NCBI RefSeq assembly: GCF_007970805.1
Contig: NZ_CP042433.1
Location: 1,426,001 to 1,490,000, forward strand
Direction of reading: 5' to 3'
DNA from: Flavisolibacter ginsenosidimutans
GTDB lineage: Bacteria > Bacteroidota > Bacteroidia > Chitinophagales > Chitinophagaceae
DNA: 64,000 bases
The notes below the pieces were generated by a model that was not told the DNA's origin, searched no databases, and worked only from the letters and a program-made list of their open reading frames with translations. The position numbers and the translations under genes are program-made. Numbering within the stretch: the stretch's first letter is position 1; every line of letters starts with the position of its first letter. This document shows positions 25,468 through 34,583 of the stretch, one piece after another.

Positions 25468-25869
25468 TTACTGTTGATTGATTGAAAGAATATAAGCGAC
25501 CATTGTTTTTGCATCGGCTTCAGAAATTTGCGGATGCGGAATCATGGGAACGGTGCCCCAATTGCCTGAGCCGCCCTTGATAATTTTTTGCGCAAGCGTG
25601 TCCACCATCTCGGGTTTACCGGCATAGCGTTTTGCCACTTCGGTATAAGCCGGGCCCGTACTCTTGTCGGCTACTTTGTGGCAGGTAAGACAGTCGCTTT
25701 TGGTGATGAGGTCAAGACCCTTTTCCTGCTCGGCCGTCATGCCGGTAGCCGCAGATTTGGAACTTTCCGCAGCACTTTTGTTCTCTTCTGCTGCGCTTCC
25801 TTTGTTGTCTTTGTTGCCGCAGCTAATCAACAAGGCCGCTGCAAAAAACGTGATGCAAATTTTCTTCAT
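25468..25869 (-). CDS. Cytochrome c lipoprotein
   Basis: A 133-residue periplasmic class I cytochrome c. The signal ends in lipobox LISC, a Ser/Ala/Glu-rich linker follows, then the haem motif Cys-Leu-Thr-Cys-His near residues 70-74 and a distal Met in VPMIPHP near residue 108. It probably accepts electrons from a partner dehydrogenase and passes them to the respiratory chain. It lies between a TIM-barrel isomerase (16-base gap) and the DUF1080 hydrolase (3-base gap). In known glucoside 3-dehydrogenases a cytochrome c subunit works with a GMC flavoprotein and a gluconate-2-dehydrogenase subunit-3 protein, both of which are in the divergent operon here. Confidence 0.9.
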   Translation of the reverse strand: MKKICITFFAAALLISCGNKDNKGSAAEENKSAAESSKSAATGMTAEQEKGLDLITKSDCLTCHKVADKSTGPAYTEVAKRYAGKPEMVDTLAQKIIKGGSGNWGTVPMIPHPQISEADAKTMVAYILSINQQ

Positions 25870-25885
25870 TGTGCTGATTGGTTTT

Positions 25886-26941
25886 TTATTGAATGCCTAA
25901 AACTTTTTTGTTGAATGCTTCGTCGCTGCTAACGCCGGCAAAATCATCAAAGGCTTTGTCGGTCACGCGAATGATGTGGTCTTTGATAAAGGCACATCCT
26001 TCTCTTGCGCCATCTTCGGGATGCTTGAGCACACACTCCCACTCCATCACGGCCCAGCCTTCATAACCGTATTGTGTCAATTTGCTAAAGATAGACTTGA
26101 AATCAACCTGCCCGTCGCCCGGCGAACGGTAACGGCCCGCCCGGTTGAGCCAACCTTGATATCCGCCAAAGGTTCCCTGCTTGCCGGTTTTGTTGAACTC
26201 CGCATCTTTTACGTGAAAGGCTTTAATGCGTTCGTGGTAATGATCTATGTAAGCGAGATAATCCAGTTGTTGCAACACAAAATGCGAAGCATCATAAAGC
26301 AAACAGGCACGCGGATGATTGTTTACTTCCCGCAAAAACATTTCGTAAGTCTCGCCGTCAAACAGATCTTCACAAGGATGTATTTCATAACAAACGTCCA
26401 CGCCGCATTCGTCGAAATAATTCAGAATCGGGAGCCAGCGTTTGGCGAGTTCCTTAAAGCCTTCTTCCACCAACCCTTCGGGACGTTGCGGCCAGGGATG
26501 AAAATAAGGCCAGAGCAACGAACCGCTGAACGAAGGGCAGGCGTTCAAGCCCAAATTCTGCGAAGCCTTTGCAGCGTATTTCATTTGCTGCACGGCCCAT
26601 TCGGTTCGGGCTTTTGGGTTGCCGCGAAGCGCTTCCGGCGCAAAGCCGTCGAACAATAAATCATATGCCGGATGCACGGCCACCAACTGTCCCTGAATGT
26701 GCGTGGCAAGTTCGGTTACTTGGAGCCCGCAACTGTTTATCAAACCTTTCCATTCGTCGCAATAGGTTTTGCTTTCCGCGGCCTTTTGCAGGTCAATGCA
26801 ACGCGGGTCGTTGGTAGGAATTTGCACGCCAACAAAACCCAGGCTTGCGGCCCATTGGCAAATGCTTTTTAATTCGTTGAACGGTGGCTTGTCGCTGAGG
26901 AATTGCGCAAGAAAAATTCCGGGTCCTTTTATGGTTTGCAT
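25886..26941 (-). CDS. Sugar phosphate isomerase/epimerase family TIM-barrel protein (cytosolic)
   Basis: A 351-residue protein of the AP endonuclease 2 / xylose-isomerase-like TIM-barrel family, without a signal peptide and so cytosolic. Metal-ligand candidates are in CYEIHPCEDLF, YDASHF, HVKDAEF and VMEWECV. A GRYRSPGDGQVDF stretch is typical of the family members that act with Gfo/Idh enzymes. It lies 17 bases after the Gfo/Idh gene in the leftward operon. Likely reaction: isomerisation or epimerisation of a keto sugar or keto-inositol; the substrate is unknown. Two further family members in the divergent operon carry Tat signals. Confidence 0.85.
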   Translation of the reverse strand: MQTIKGPGIFLAQFLSDKPPFNELKSICQWAASLGFVGVQIPTNDPRCIDLQKAAESKTYCDEWKGLINSCGLQVTELATHIQGQLVAVHPAYDLLFDGFAPEALRGNPKARTEWAVQQMKYAAKASQNLGLNACPSFSGSLLWPYFHPWPQRPEGLVEEGFKELAKRWLPILNYFDECGVDVCYEIHPCEDLFDGETYEMFLREVNNHPRACLLYDASHFVLQQLDYLAYIDHYHERIKAFHVKDAEFNKTGKQGTFGGYQGWLNRAGRYRSPGDGQVDFKSIFSKLTQYGYEGWAVMEWECVLKHPEDGAREGCAFIKDHIIRVTDKAFDDFAGVSSDEAFNKKVLGIQ

Positions 26942-26958
26942 GAAAGAAGTTTAGATGT

Positions 26959-28122
26959 TCAGACAACGTAATCCGTCCATTTTTTATCTGATTCACTTGA
27001 GGCCACCACGTTATCAATAAAGGCCATGCCGCGTATGCCGTCTTCCACACCGGGAAAGTCGAGCGATTCTTTGGACGGCTCATCGCCTTCCAGTTTCGCC
27101 TGCAAGGTCCTGGCAAAATTGCGGTAGATGTTTCCGAACGCTTCAAGATAACCTTCGGGATGCCCGCCCGGTGTCCGGCAGTTTTGCGTGGCATACGATG
27201 ATAAAAAAGCCGTGTAATTGCTTCCGGCCCGCAAAACCTGCATGGGTTGGTCGAGCCATTTTACCAACAAGGTATTCGGTTCCATTTGATGCCATTCAAG
27301 TCCGCCGTTCTCACCGTAGATTTTTATTTTCAGGGCGTTTTCTTCACCCGCTGCAATTTGCGTGGCGATTAAAACACCGGACGCACCGTTGTTGAATTTC
27401 AAGAGCACAGCGCCGTCATCATCCAACGCACGGCCTTCAACCACAACATTCAAATCGGCGCAAAGCTTTGTAATCTTTAAGCCAGAGATGTATTCGGCCA
27501 AATGAGCCGCGTGTGTGCCGATGTCGCCCATCGCTCCCGCTTTGCCCGATTTGGAAGGATCGGTTCGCCAGGCAGCCTGTGCATTGCCCTCGCGTTCCGA
27601 CAAACGGCTTAACCATCCTTGCGGGTACTCCACAATTATTTTCCGGATCTTTCCCAACGTGCCTTCCTTCACCATTTGGCGGGCCTGCTTCACCATTGGG
27701 TAACCCGAATAAGTATGGGTGAGACAAAGTATCAAACCCGTTTCCTCCACTTTTTGCTTTAGCTTTTTTGCCTCGTCCAGCGTGAACGTCATGGGCTTTT
27801 CGATAACTACGTGAAAGCCGTTTTCAAGCGCCGTCATGGCAGGGGCAAAATGCGCAAAATTGGGTGTAACGATGGTAACAAAATCAATTCGTTTGTCCGA
27901 GGGCAACGCCGCTTCTGCTTTTATCATTTCTTCGTACGACGTATAGTTTCGATCATCGGGAAGAAACAACATTCGCCCGGACTCCTTCGCCACGTCTGCT
28001 TTTATGCTCAGTGCGCCGGCGGTCAATTCAATGAGGCCGTCCATGTTAGCGGCAATGCGGTGGATGGCGCCAATGAACGCATCCTTTCCGCCACCAATCA
28101 TTCCCATTCGTAATTTTCGCAT
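26959..28122 (-). CDS. Gfo/Idh/MocA-family NAD(P) oxidoreductase (cytosolic)
   Basis: A 387-residue oxidoreductase. The N-terminal Rossmann turn GMIGGGKDAF is followed by VIEKPMTF, the family lysine motif (EKP), and a C-terminal alpha/beta domain with GDIGTHAAHLAEY, which contributes the catalytic Asp/His region. No signal peptide, so cytosolic. It is first in the four-gene leftward operon and divergent from the transporter gene at 28411. Members of this family oxidise or reduce sugars and inositols at C2 or C3; here it is a candidate for reducing an imported 3-keto sugar. The ATG at 28122 is used in place of an upstream TTG. Confidence 0.87.
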   Translation of the reverse strand: MRKLRMGMIGGGKDAFIGAIHRIAANMDGLIELTAGALSIKADVAKESGRMLFLPDDRNYTSYEEMIKAEAALPSDKRIDFVTIVTPNFAHFAPAMTALENGFHVVIEKPMTFTLDEAKKLKQKVEETGLILCLTHTYSGYPMVKQARQMVKEGTLGKIRKIIVEYPQGWLSRLSEREGNAQAAWRTDPSKSGKAGAMGDIGTHAAHLAEYISGLKITKLCADLNVVVEGRALDDDGAVLLKFNNGASGVLIATQIAAGEENALKIKIYGENGGLEWHQMEPNTLLVKWLDQPMQVLRAGSNYTAFLSSYATQNCRTPGGHPEGYLEAFGNIYRNFARTLQAKLEGDEPSKESLDFPGVEDGIRGMAFIDNVVASSESDKKWTDYVV

Positions 28123-28410
28123 AGCCAATCGTGTTTTGTTTGAAGATTAGTTTGAAGCGAAGCAAAAACAATTTTCGCTTGCAGATTGTTTAAAAGTAAG
28201 AAGGGTTTTGTTGGCGGCTTCAAAACTTGCATGGCGATTTTTTTGTTCGTGAATTTTTTGTGTAAAAGAAACACGATTTGGTTTTCAAAATGCCGTACAT
28301 TTAAAACCGAAGTCTAACGTACAACAGAAAAAATTATCGTTCATGCTTGCACCGAAAACGATTACGTTTCTCTTTTTTACTCACCACAAACCCACCACAA
28401 TTTTTTGCGC
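28123..28410. promoter_or_regulatory. Divergent intergenic region between the two sugar operons
   Basis: No gene is supported. The 288 bases are AT-rich and must hold both promoters; a near-consensus TACATTTA lies about 110 bases before the transporter start, but I cannot define operators. No regulator gene is adjacent. Confidence 0.5.
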
Positions 28411-29682
28411 ATGAAAGCCACTACGCGATTGCAATTATCGGTCATGATGTTTTTGAACTTTTTCATTTGGGGCGGATGGTTTGTGACATTGGGAACGTAC
28501 TTGTCAAATAATCTTAACGCAACAGGGGCGCAGAGCGGAAATGTTTTTTCAACACAATCCTGGGGCGCCATCATTGCTCCGTTCATTATCGGATTAATTG
28601 CAGACCGTTATATCAACGCCGAAAAAATTCTGGGCGTGCTGCACATTGTTGGCGCCTTCCTAATGTACCAAATGTATAATTCTTCCGCAATCGGGAGTTT
28701 CTATCCTTATGTATTAATGTACATGATTCTTTACATGCCCACATTGGCTTTGGTTAATTCGGTTTCTTTTAATCAAATGAACGATCCGGAAAAAGAATTT
28801 TCCAACATTCGCGTTTGGGGAACAATTGGCTGGATCGTAGCCGGGCTTTTAATCAGTTATATTTTTCATTGGGATGCGAAAGACAACGTACGGCAAGGAA
28901 TGCTAAGGAATACTTTCCTCATGTCATCCATTGCTTCGCTGATTTTAGGGTTATTTAGTTTTACGTTACCCAAAACACCGCCCGCAAAATCTTCGTCTGA
29001 AAAAGTAAGCATCAAAGAAATTTTGGGCCTTGAAGCGTTGACCCTTTTGAAGAACAAAAATTTTCTTGTCTTTTTTGTTTCGTCTATTTTAATCTGCATT
29101 CCGCTTGCTTTTTACTACCAGAACACAAACGATTTCTTAACCAACATCGGCGTCGAAAATCCCACGGGCAAAATGACCATTGGCCAGGCTTCTGAAGTTC
29201 TTTTTCTCCTGGCGCTTCCGGTTTTTTTCTCAAAGTTTGGCTTCAAAAAAACAATTCTTGTGGGCATGCTGGCCTGGGCGCTGCGTTACGCTTTGTTTGC
29301 CTTCGGCAATGCCGGTGCGTTGAGTTTTATGTTGATTCTGGGCATTGCCCTGCACGGCGTTTGTTACGATTTCTTTTTTGTTTCCGGCCAGATTTACACC
29401 AACTCAAAAGCCGGTGACCGTTACAAAAGTGCCGCACAGGGTTTGATTACGTTAGCAACGTACGGAGTGGGCATGTTGCTTGGCTTTGCCATTGCGGGAA
29501 AGATAACCGACAGTTATAAAATTGCCGAACACCAATACAATTATAAAATGGTTTGGCTGATGCCCGCCGGCATTGCCTTCGTGGTGCTGTTGATTTTCGC
29601 TGTCTTTTTTAAAGACGAAAAGAAAGAAGTTGTTACCGAACCTGAAGCCGAAAAAGGATTGGCTGCCACACGTCTTACCTAA
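28411..29682 (+). CDS. MFS transporter of the nucleoside:proton symporter type
   Basis: A 423-residue inner-membrane protein with 12 predicted helices. The N-terminal FLNFFIWGGWFVTLGTYLS and a following FIIGLIADRYI segment match the NupG/XapB nucleoside permease subgroup of the major facilitator superfamily, but many relatives in Bacteroidota sit with sugar-oxidoreductase clusters. It is first in a six-gene rightward operon, five bases from the isomerase gene. Given its neighbours, import of a keto sugar or glycoside is more likely than nucleoside transport. Start at ATG 28411; the upstream TTG is rejected. Confidence 0.82.
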   Translation: MKATTRLQLSVMMFLNFFIWGGWFVTLGTYLSNNLNATGAQSGNVFSTQSWGAIIAPFIIGLIADRYINAEKILGVLHIVGAFLMYQMYNSSAIGSFYPYVLMYMILYMPTLALVNSVSFNQMNDPEKEFSNIRVWGTIGWIVAGLLISYIFHWDAKDNVRQGMLRNTFLMSSIASLILGLFSFTLPKTPPAKSSSEKVSIKEILGLEALTLLKNKNFLVFFVSSILICIPLAFYYQNTNDFLTNIGVENPTGKMTIGQASEVLFLLALPVFFSKFGFKKTILVGMLAWALRYALFAFGNAGALSFMLILGIALHGVCYDFFFVSGQIYTNSKAGDRYKSAAQGLITLATYGVGMLLGFAIAGKITDSYKIAEHQYNYKMVWLMPAGIAFVVLLIFAVFFKDEKKEVVTEPEAEKGLAATRLT

Positions 29683-29687
29683 TCATT

Positions 29688-30575
29688 ATGGAAAGAAGAG
29701 GAATGATAAAAAATTTATTGTTAACCGGTACGGCCGTTGCCGCGTCGCCGGTAATTTCTTTGGCTGGAAGTGATGTTGTTACTGCGAAAGAAGAAAAATT
29801 GAAAGGCAACATCAACCATTCTGTTTGTCAATGGACCTACAATTTTTTACCGCTTGATGAATTATGTCGGGCCGTGAAAAAAATTGGTTTCAGCGCCATT
29901 GATTTGGTGGGCCCGAAAGACTGGCCCACGTTGCAAAAAAACGGCATCTTCAGTTCCATGTGTTATACCGCCGGCGAGAACAGTTTAACCAAAGGCTGGA
30001 ACGATCCAAGCCAACATGCGAGGCTGATAAAAGACTTTACGGAAGCAATTCCCCTTGTTGCCAAAGCCGGTTATAAAAACGTCATTACGTTTAGCGGCAA
30101 CCGCGCAGGAATGGATGACGAAACGGGATTAAAAAATTGTGTGACCGGTTTAAAGCAAATCATGTCACTGGCCGAAAAGAACGGTGTGATGGTGCAGATG
30201 GAATTGTTAAACAGCAAGGTCAATCACAAAGATTACATGTGTGATAAAACACCTTGGGGGGTTGAATTGTGCAAGCGGCTTGGCTCGCCTAATTTTAAAC
30301 TGCTCTACGACATTTACCACATGCAGATTGACGAAGGTGATGTCATTCGCACCATCCAGGACAATCACGAATACATTGGGCATTACCATACGGGCGGGGT
30401 TCCCGGGCGGCACGAAATAGACGACAGCCAGGAGCTTTATTACCCCGCAATCATGAAAGCCATTCTTGCTACAGGTTTTAAAGATTATGTAGCGCAGGAA
30501 TTCATTCCTACGGGCAAAGACAACGGCGATAAAATAGCTTCGTTGAAAAATGCAATCAAGATTTGCGACGTGTAA
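29688..30575 (+). CDS. Hydroxypyruvate-isomerase-like TIM-barrel protein, Tat-exported
   Basis: A 295-residue TIM-barrel enzyme with an N-terminal twin-arginine sequence (ERRGMIKNLLL) and hydrophobic segment, so probably periplasmic. Candidate metal ligands are in VQMELLNSKVNH, LLYDIYHMQ, GHYHTGGVPGRHEID and VAQEF, the order of the hydroxypyruvate isomerase group of the xylose-isomerase-like superfamily. It follows the transporter by 5 bases and precedes the GMC oxidoreductase. In this context it more likely rearranges or epimerises a 3-keto sugar or related product than hydroxypyruvate. Confidence 0.83.
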   Translation: MERRGMIKNLLLTGTAVAASPVISLAGSDVVTAKEEKLKGNINHSVCQWTYNFLPLDELCRAVKKIGFSAIDLVGPKDWPTLQKNGIFSSMCYTAGENSLTKGWNDPSQHARLIKDFTEAIPLVAKAGYKNVITFSGNRAGMDDETGLKNCVTGLKQIMSLAEKNGVMVQMELLNSKVNHKDYMCDKTPWGVELCKRLGSPNFKLLYDIYHMQIDEGDVIRTIQDNHEYIGHYHTGGVPGRHEIDDSQELYYPAIMKAILATGFKDYVAQEFIPTGKDNGDKIASLKNAIKICDV

Positions 30576-30646
30576 ATCTGGCTTTGTTGTAAACGAGACC
30601 AAATGATTTTTTCTTGATAAAATACTTCTAACGATAAACACAAAAC

Positions 30647-32326
30647 ATGGCAGACAATACGTACGATGCGATCGTCGTCGGTTCCGGGATTAGCGGCGGA
30701 TGGGCGGCTAAAGAACTCACGCAAAAAGGATTAAAAGTTTTACTGCTCGAACGCGGCGAAGACGTAAAGCACCGCGTGGATTATCCGAGTACAAACAAAG
30801 ACCCCTGGGAGTTTCCACACCGCGGCGGACGCACACAGCAAATGATTAAAGACTATCCGGTACTGAAACGCGATTACCCCCTGAACGAAATGAACCTCGC
30901 ATGGTGGGCATCGGATAAAGATTGTCCCTATACAGAAGTCAAGCGTTTCGACTGGTATCGCGGTTATCACGTGGGCGGCCGTTCGCTTATGTGGGGACGA
31001 CAATCGTACCGCTGGAGCGATTTTGATTTTGAAGCCAACGCAAAAGACGGCATTGCCATTGACTGGCCCATTCGCTACAAAGACATTGAGCCGTGGTACG
31101 GTTACGCAGAAAGCTTTGCAGGCATCAGTGGTTCCAAAGACGGCTTGTCGCAATTGCCCGACGGAAACTTTTTGCCGGCAATGGAAATGAATTGCGTCGA
31201 GAAAGACGTATCGGCACGCATCAAGGAAAAGATGGGCCGTAGCATGATCATCGGCCGTACGGCCAACATCACACAACCCAAGCCCGAACAGGACCGGGTG
31301 AACTGCCAGTACCGCAATAAATGTTGGTTGGGATGTCCGTTTGGTGCTTATTTCAGCACGCAATCGGCCACGCTTCCAGTAGCCATGAAAACCGGTAACC
31401 TTACGCTTCGTCCCTGGTCGATTGTAAAAGAGATTATCTATGACAAAGACACCAAAAAAGCGAAAGGCGTCCGCATTCTTGATGCGCAAAACAACCAGAC
31501 CTACGATTACTTTTCAAAGATTGTTTTTGTAAACGCCTCGACGCTCAACTCAGCCTGGGTGCTGATGAATTCTGCTACCGATGTATGGCCGGATGGTTTG
31601 GGCAGCAGCAGCGGCGAGTTGGGCCACAATTTAATGGACCATCATTTCCGCGTCGGCGCATCGGGTCGTGTTGACGGTTATGACGACAAATATTATTACG
31701 GTAAACGCCCTAATGGAATTTACGTGGTGCGGTACCGTAACCTCTTTGACGACAAACGCGATTACCTGCGCGGCTTTGGTTACCAGGGCAGCGCCAGCCG
31801 CGAAGGCTGGGCAAGAGAGATTGCCGAACTGACGATTGGCGGAGAATACAAAGATGCGCTTTGCGAACCCGGTGCATGGACTATGGGAATGACCGCTTTT
31901 GGTGAAATGCTGCCTTATCACGAAAACAAAATTTCGCTGGATAAAACAAGAAAAGACAAATGGGGTTTGCCGGTATTGGCAATTGATTGCGAAATAAAAG
32001 ACAACGAGCGGAAGATGCGTGTTGACATGATGAACGATGCAAAGGAGATGCTTGAAACCGCCGGCGTGAAAGACGTAAGAACATACGATAATGATTATGC
32101 GCCGGGCATGGGCATTCACGAAATGGGCACCGCTCGTATGGGTCGCGACCCGAAAACCTCCGTGTTAAATGAATGGAACCAAGTGTGGGATGCAAAGAAT
32201 GTGTTCGTAACCGACGGTTCCTGCATGACCAGTGCAGCCTGCGTGAATCCATCCCTGACGTATATGGCGCTTACCGCAAGAGCAGCGGATTATGCGGTGA
32301 AGGAATTGAAAAAAGGAAATATTTAA
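30647..32326 (+). CDS. GMC-family FAD oxidoreductase (glucoside 3-dehydrogenase catalytic subunit candidate)
   Basis: A 559-residue FAD-dependent oxidoreductase of the glucose-methanol-choline family. The nucleotide-binding turn VVGSGISGGWAAKEL is at residues 10-24, the segment CQYRNKCWLGCPFGAY is in the middle, and the active-site pair is His491 in HEMGTARMG and Asn534 in NPSLTYMAL. It has no signal peptide of its own, as expected for a subunit that is co-exported through the Tat pathway with a partner carrying the signal (the protein at 33958). In characterised three-subunit glucoside 3-dehydrogenases it oxidises C3 of the glucose unit and passes electrons to cytochrome c. Confidence 0.85.
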   Translation: MADNTYDAIVVGSGISGGWAAKELTQKGLKVLLLERGEDVKHRVDYPSTNKDPWEFPHRGGRTQQMIKDYPVLKRDYPLNEMNLAWWASDKDCPYTEVKRFDWYRGYHVGGRSLMWGRQSYRWSDFDFEANAKDGIAIDWPIRYKDIEPWYGYAESFAGISGSKDGLSQLPDGNFLPAMEMNCVEKDVSARIKEKMGRSMIIGRTANITQPKPEQDRVNCQYRNKCWLGCPFGAYFSTQSATLPVAMKTGNLTLRPWSIVKEIIYDKDTKKAKGVRILDAQNNQTYDYFSKIVFVNASTLNSAWVLMNSATDVWPDGLGSSSGELGHNLMDHHFRVGASGRVDGYDDKYYYGKRPNGIYVVRYRNLFDDKRDYLRGFGYQGSASREGWAREIAELTIGGEYKDALCEPGAWTMGMTAFGEMLPYHENKISLDKTRKDKWGLPVLAIDCEIKDNERKMRVDMMNDAKEMLETAGVKDVRTYDNDYAPGMGIHEMGTARMGRDPKTSVLNEWNQVWDAKNVFVTDGSCMTSAACVNPSLTYMALTARAADYAVKELKKGNI

Positions 32327-32429
32327 TTGTCTCTCCAATTTGTTGAATAGACTTACCGAACGCAAAAGAGTGCGACGCAACGGAAGCTGAATTGATAGAT
32401 GAACTTCTGGTTCATAAAAATTAAAAGCG

Positions 32430-33890
32430 ATGGAAGAAAAAGAAACCAAGTCAATTTCACGAAGAAGTTTTCTGCTTAACACCGGTCTTGCTACTGCGGG
32501 CTTTTTTATTGTACCGCGCCACGTATTGGGCCGCGGTTTTATTGCGCCGAGCGACCGCTTGACCATCGCCAGCATCGGCGTCGGTGGCAAAGGCCAAAGT
32601 GACATTGCCAATTTTTACAAAAGCGGAAAGGCCGACATTGCTTTCCTGTGCGATGTGGATGACCGTCGTGCCGCCAACAGCGTGAAAGCTTTCCCGAAAG
32701 CAAAATATTACAAAGACTGGCGCGAACTGCTCGACAAAGAAGCCAAAAACTTTGATGCGGTTTCCGTTTCCACACCCGATCACAACCACGCCGTGATAAC
32801 ACTTGCCGCCATGCAGGCCGGCAAGCACGTGTACGTGCAAAAACCGCTGACACATGATATTTACGAAGCAAGGGTTTTAACCGAAGCCGCAAAAAAATAC
32901 AAGGTCGTCACGCAGATGGGAAACCAGGGCGCTTCGGGCGACGGCGTGCGGCAAATGATGGAATGGTACGACGACGGCGTGATTGGAAAAGTGCATACCG
33001 TTTACGTATGGACAGACAGACCTGTTTGGCCGCAAGGCATTCAATGGCCCACGGCAAAAGCGGAAGTACCGAAAGAACTGGACTGGAATCTCTGGCTGGG
33101 CACAGCGCCGTATAAAGATTACGTAGAGAAGATTGTGCCGTTCAATTGGCGCGGCTGGTGGGATTACGGAACCGGTGCATTGGGCGACATGGGTTGCCAC
33201 CTGATTGAGCCTGCGTTTCGCGTACTGGACCTGCAATACATAAACGACGTGCAAGCCAGCGTAGGCAGTGTTTACGTGGATGAATTCAAGCGCGGTTATT
33301 TCCCTGATAGCTGTCCGCCGTCAAGCCACGTGACCATGACGTTTCCGGAAACACACAAAACAAAAGGCCCGGTAACCTTGCATTGGATGGACGGCGGCAT
33401 TCAACCGGAAAGGCCAGCAGAATTGGGCGCAAATGAAATTTTTGGCGACGGCGGCAACGGCTGTTTGCTCATCGGTACAAAAGGCAAAATGATGTGCGAT
33501 ACGTACAGCCGCAATCCGCGTTTGTTGCCCACCGCAAAAACCGCTGAAGTAAAGGCGAAAGTGAAACAAAAAATAGCCCGTGTGCAGGGCGGCGAAGACG
33601 GCCATTATGCGCAATGGGTGGAAGCGGCCATTGCCGGATACGGCAACAAGCCAGTAAGTTCGCCATTTGAAATTGCGGGCCCGTTGACCGAAGCCTTGCT
33701 GATGGCTAATCTCGCCATCCGGGCTTACGATATTAGAACATCAAGATCCGATGGAAAAGGGTTTAATTACCCCGGCCGCGGCCTAAAATTATTGTGGGAC
33801 AAAGACGCTATGAAGGTGACGAATCTTGACGACGTAAACCAGTTTGTAAAACGTCAATACCGGCAGGGGTTTAATTTAAACTGGTCGTAA
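32430..33890 (+). CDS. Tat-exported Gfo/Idh/MocA-family oxidoreductase
   Basis: A 486-residue oxidoreductase with a twin-arginine signal (SRRSFLLNTG) followed by a hydrophobic segment, so periplasmic. The Rossmann part has SIGVGGKGQSDI, and the family lysine motif appears as VQKPLTHD (QKP instead of the EKP of the cytosolic copy), which is common among the exported members. A long C-terminal domain contains WWDYGTGALGDMGCHL with candidate catalytic residues. Such periplasmic members often keep a tightly bound nucleotide. It lies between the GMC oxidoreductase and its partner subunit. A role in oxidising, reducing or epimerising the keto sugar is inferred. Confidence 0.85.
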   Translation: MEEKETKSISRRSFLLNTGLATAGFFIVPRHVLGRGFIAPSDRLTIASIGVGGKGQSDIANFYKSGKADIAFLCDVDDRRAANSVKAFPKAKYYKDWRELLDKEAKNFDAVSVSTPDHNHAVITLAAMQAGKHVYVQKPLTHDIYEARVLTEAAKKYKVVTQMGNQGASGDGVRQMMEWYDDGVIGKVHTVYVWTDRPVWPQGIQWPTAKAEVPKELDWNLWLGTAPYKDYVEKIVPFNWRGWWDYGTGALGDMGCHLIEPAFRVLDLQYINDVQASVGSVYVDEFKRGYFPDSCPPSSHVTMTFPETHKTKGPVTLHWMDGGIQPERPAELGANEIFGDGGNGCLLIGTKGKMMCDTYSRNPRLLPTAKTAEVKAKVKQKIARVQGGEDGHYAQWVEAAIAGYGNKPVSSPFEIAGPLTEALLMANLAIRAYDIRTSRSDGKGFNYPGRGLKLLWDKDAMKVTNLDDVNQFVKRQYRQGFNLNWS

Positions 33891-33957
33891 AGAAAAATTA
33901 GTTGACCATACACGAACACGCACACTAGCGAATAAATAAACAATTAAAACAAACGCT

Positions 33958-34572
33958 ATGGATCGCAGAGACGCAGTGAAATATATCTCGGTTTTAATGG
34001 GTTCGGCCCTCGTTGGCGGTGATGCTTTTTTGCTCGGTTGCAAATCAAACTCGGGCAAAACCGATTGGCTGTCGGCAGAAAGCGTCGCTTATCTTGACGA
34101 GATTGGCGAAACCATTTTGCCCCGCACCAAAACACCCGGCGCCAAAGACGCACAAGTTGGAAAATTCATGCAGGTGATGGTGAACGATTGCTATGAAGAA
34201 GGCGATCAGCGGGCTTTTAAAGAAGGCATGGACAAACTGAACGACGCCAGCAAGAAGAAGTTTGACAAGACCTTCATGGAAGCGTCGCCGGAACAGCGCA
34301 AAGAACTTCTCATAGCTGTTGACAAGGAGGCAAAGGACTATCAAAAATCAATCGCCGATTACAACCGGGTGGAAGACGACAAATACAATAAAAACTTGAG
34401 TTACGTGCGGCAAAAAAAGTCGCCGCATTATTTTACCATGATGAAGCAGCTAACCTTGCTTGGCTTCTTTACGTCGAAGCCCGGCTTAACCCAAGCCTTG
34501 CGGTACAATGCCGTTCCCGGAAAATTTGAAGGCTGCATTCCTTACAAAAAAGGCGACCCCGCCTTTGCTTAA
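33958..34572 (+). CDS. Gluconate 2-dehydrogenase subunit 3 family protein
   Basis: A 204-residue protein of the gluconate_2-dh3 family. The N-terminus has a twin arginine (MDRRDAVKY), a hydrophobic segment and a lipobox-like LLGC, so it is probably a Tat-exported lipoprotein. The remainder is helical with the family segments ILPRTKTPGAKDAQV and FFTSKPGLTQALRYNAVPG. These proteins are partners of GMC flavoproteins and carry the export signal for the complex. Here the GMC gene is one gene upstream and the cytochrome c lies on the divergent operon, giving all three parts of a glucoside 3-dehydrogenase. It is followed 11 bases later by an isomerase gene. Confidence 0.86.
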   Translation: MDRRDAVKYISVLMGSALVGGDAFLLGCKSNSGKTDWLSAESVAYLDEIGETILPRTKTPGAKDAQVGKFMQVMVNDCYEEGDQRAFKEGMDKLNDASKKKFDKTFMEASPEQRKELLIAVDKEAKDYQKSIADYNRVEDDKYNKNLSYVRQKKSPHYFTMMKQLTLLGFFTSKPGLTQALRYNAVPGKFEGCIPYKKGDPAFA

Positions 34573-34583
34573 ACCATCGAACC

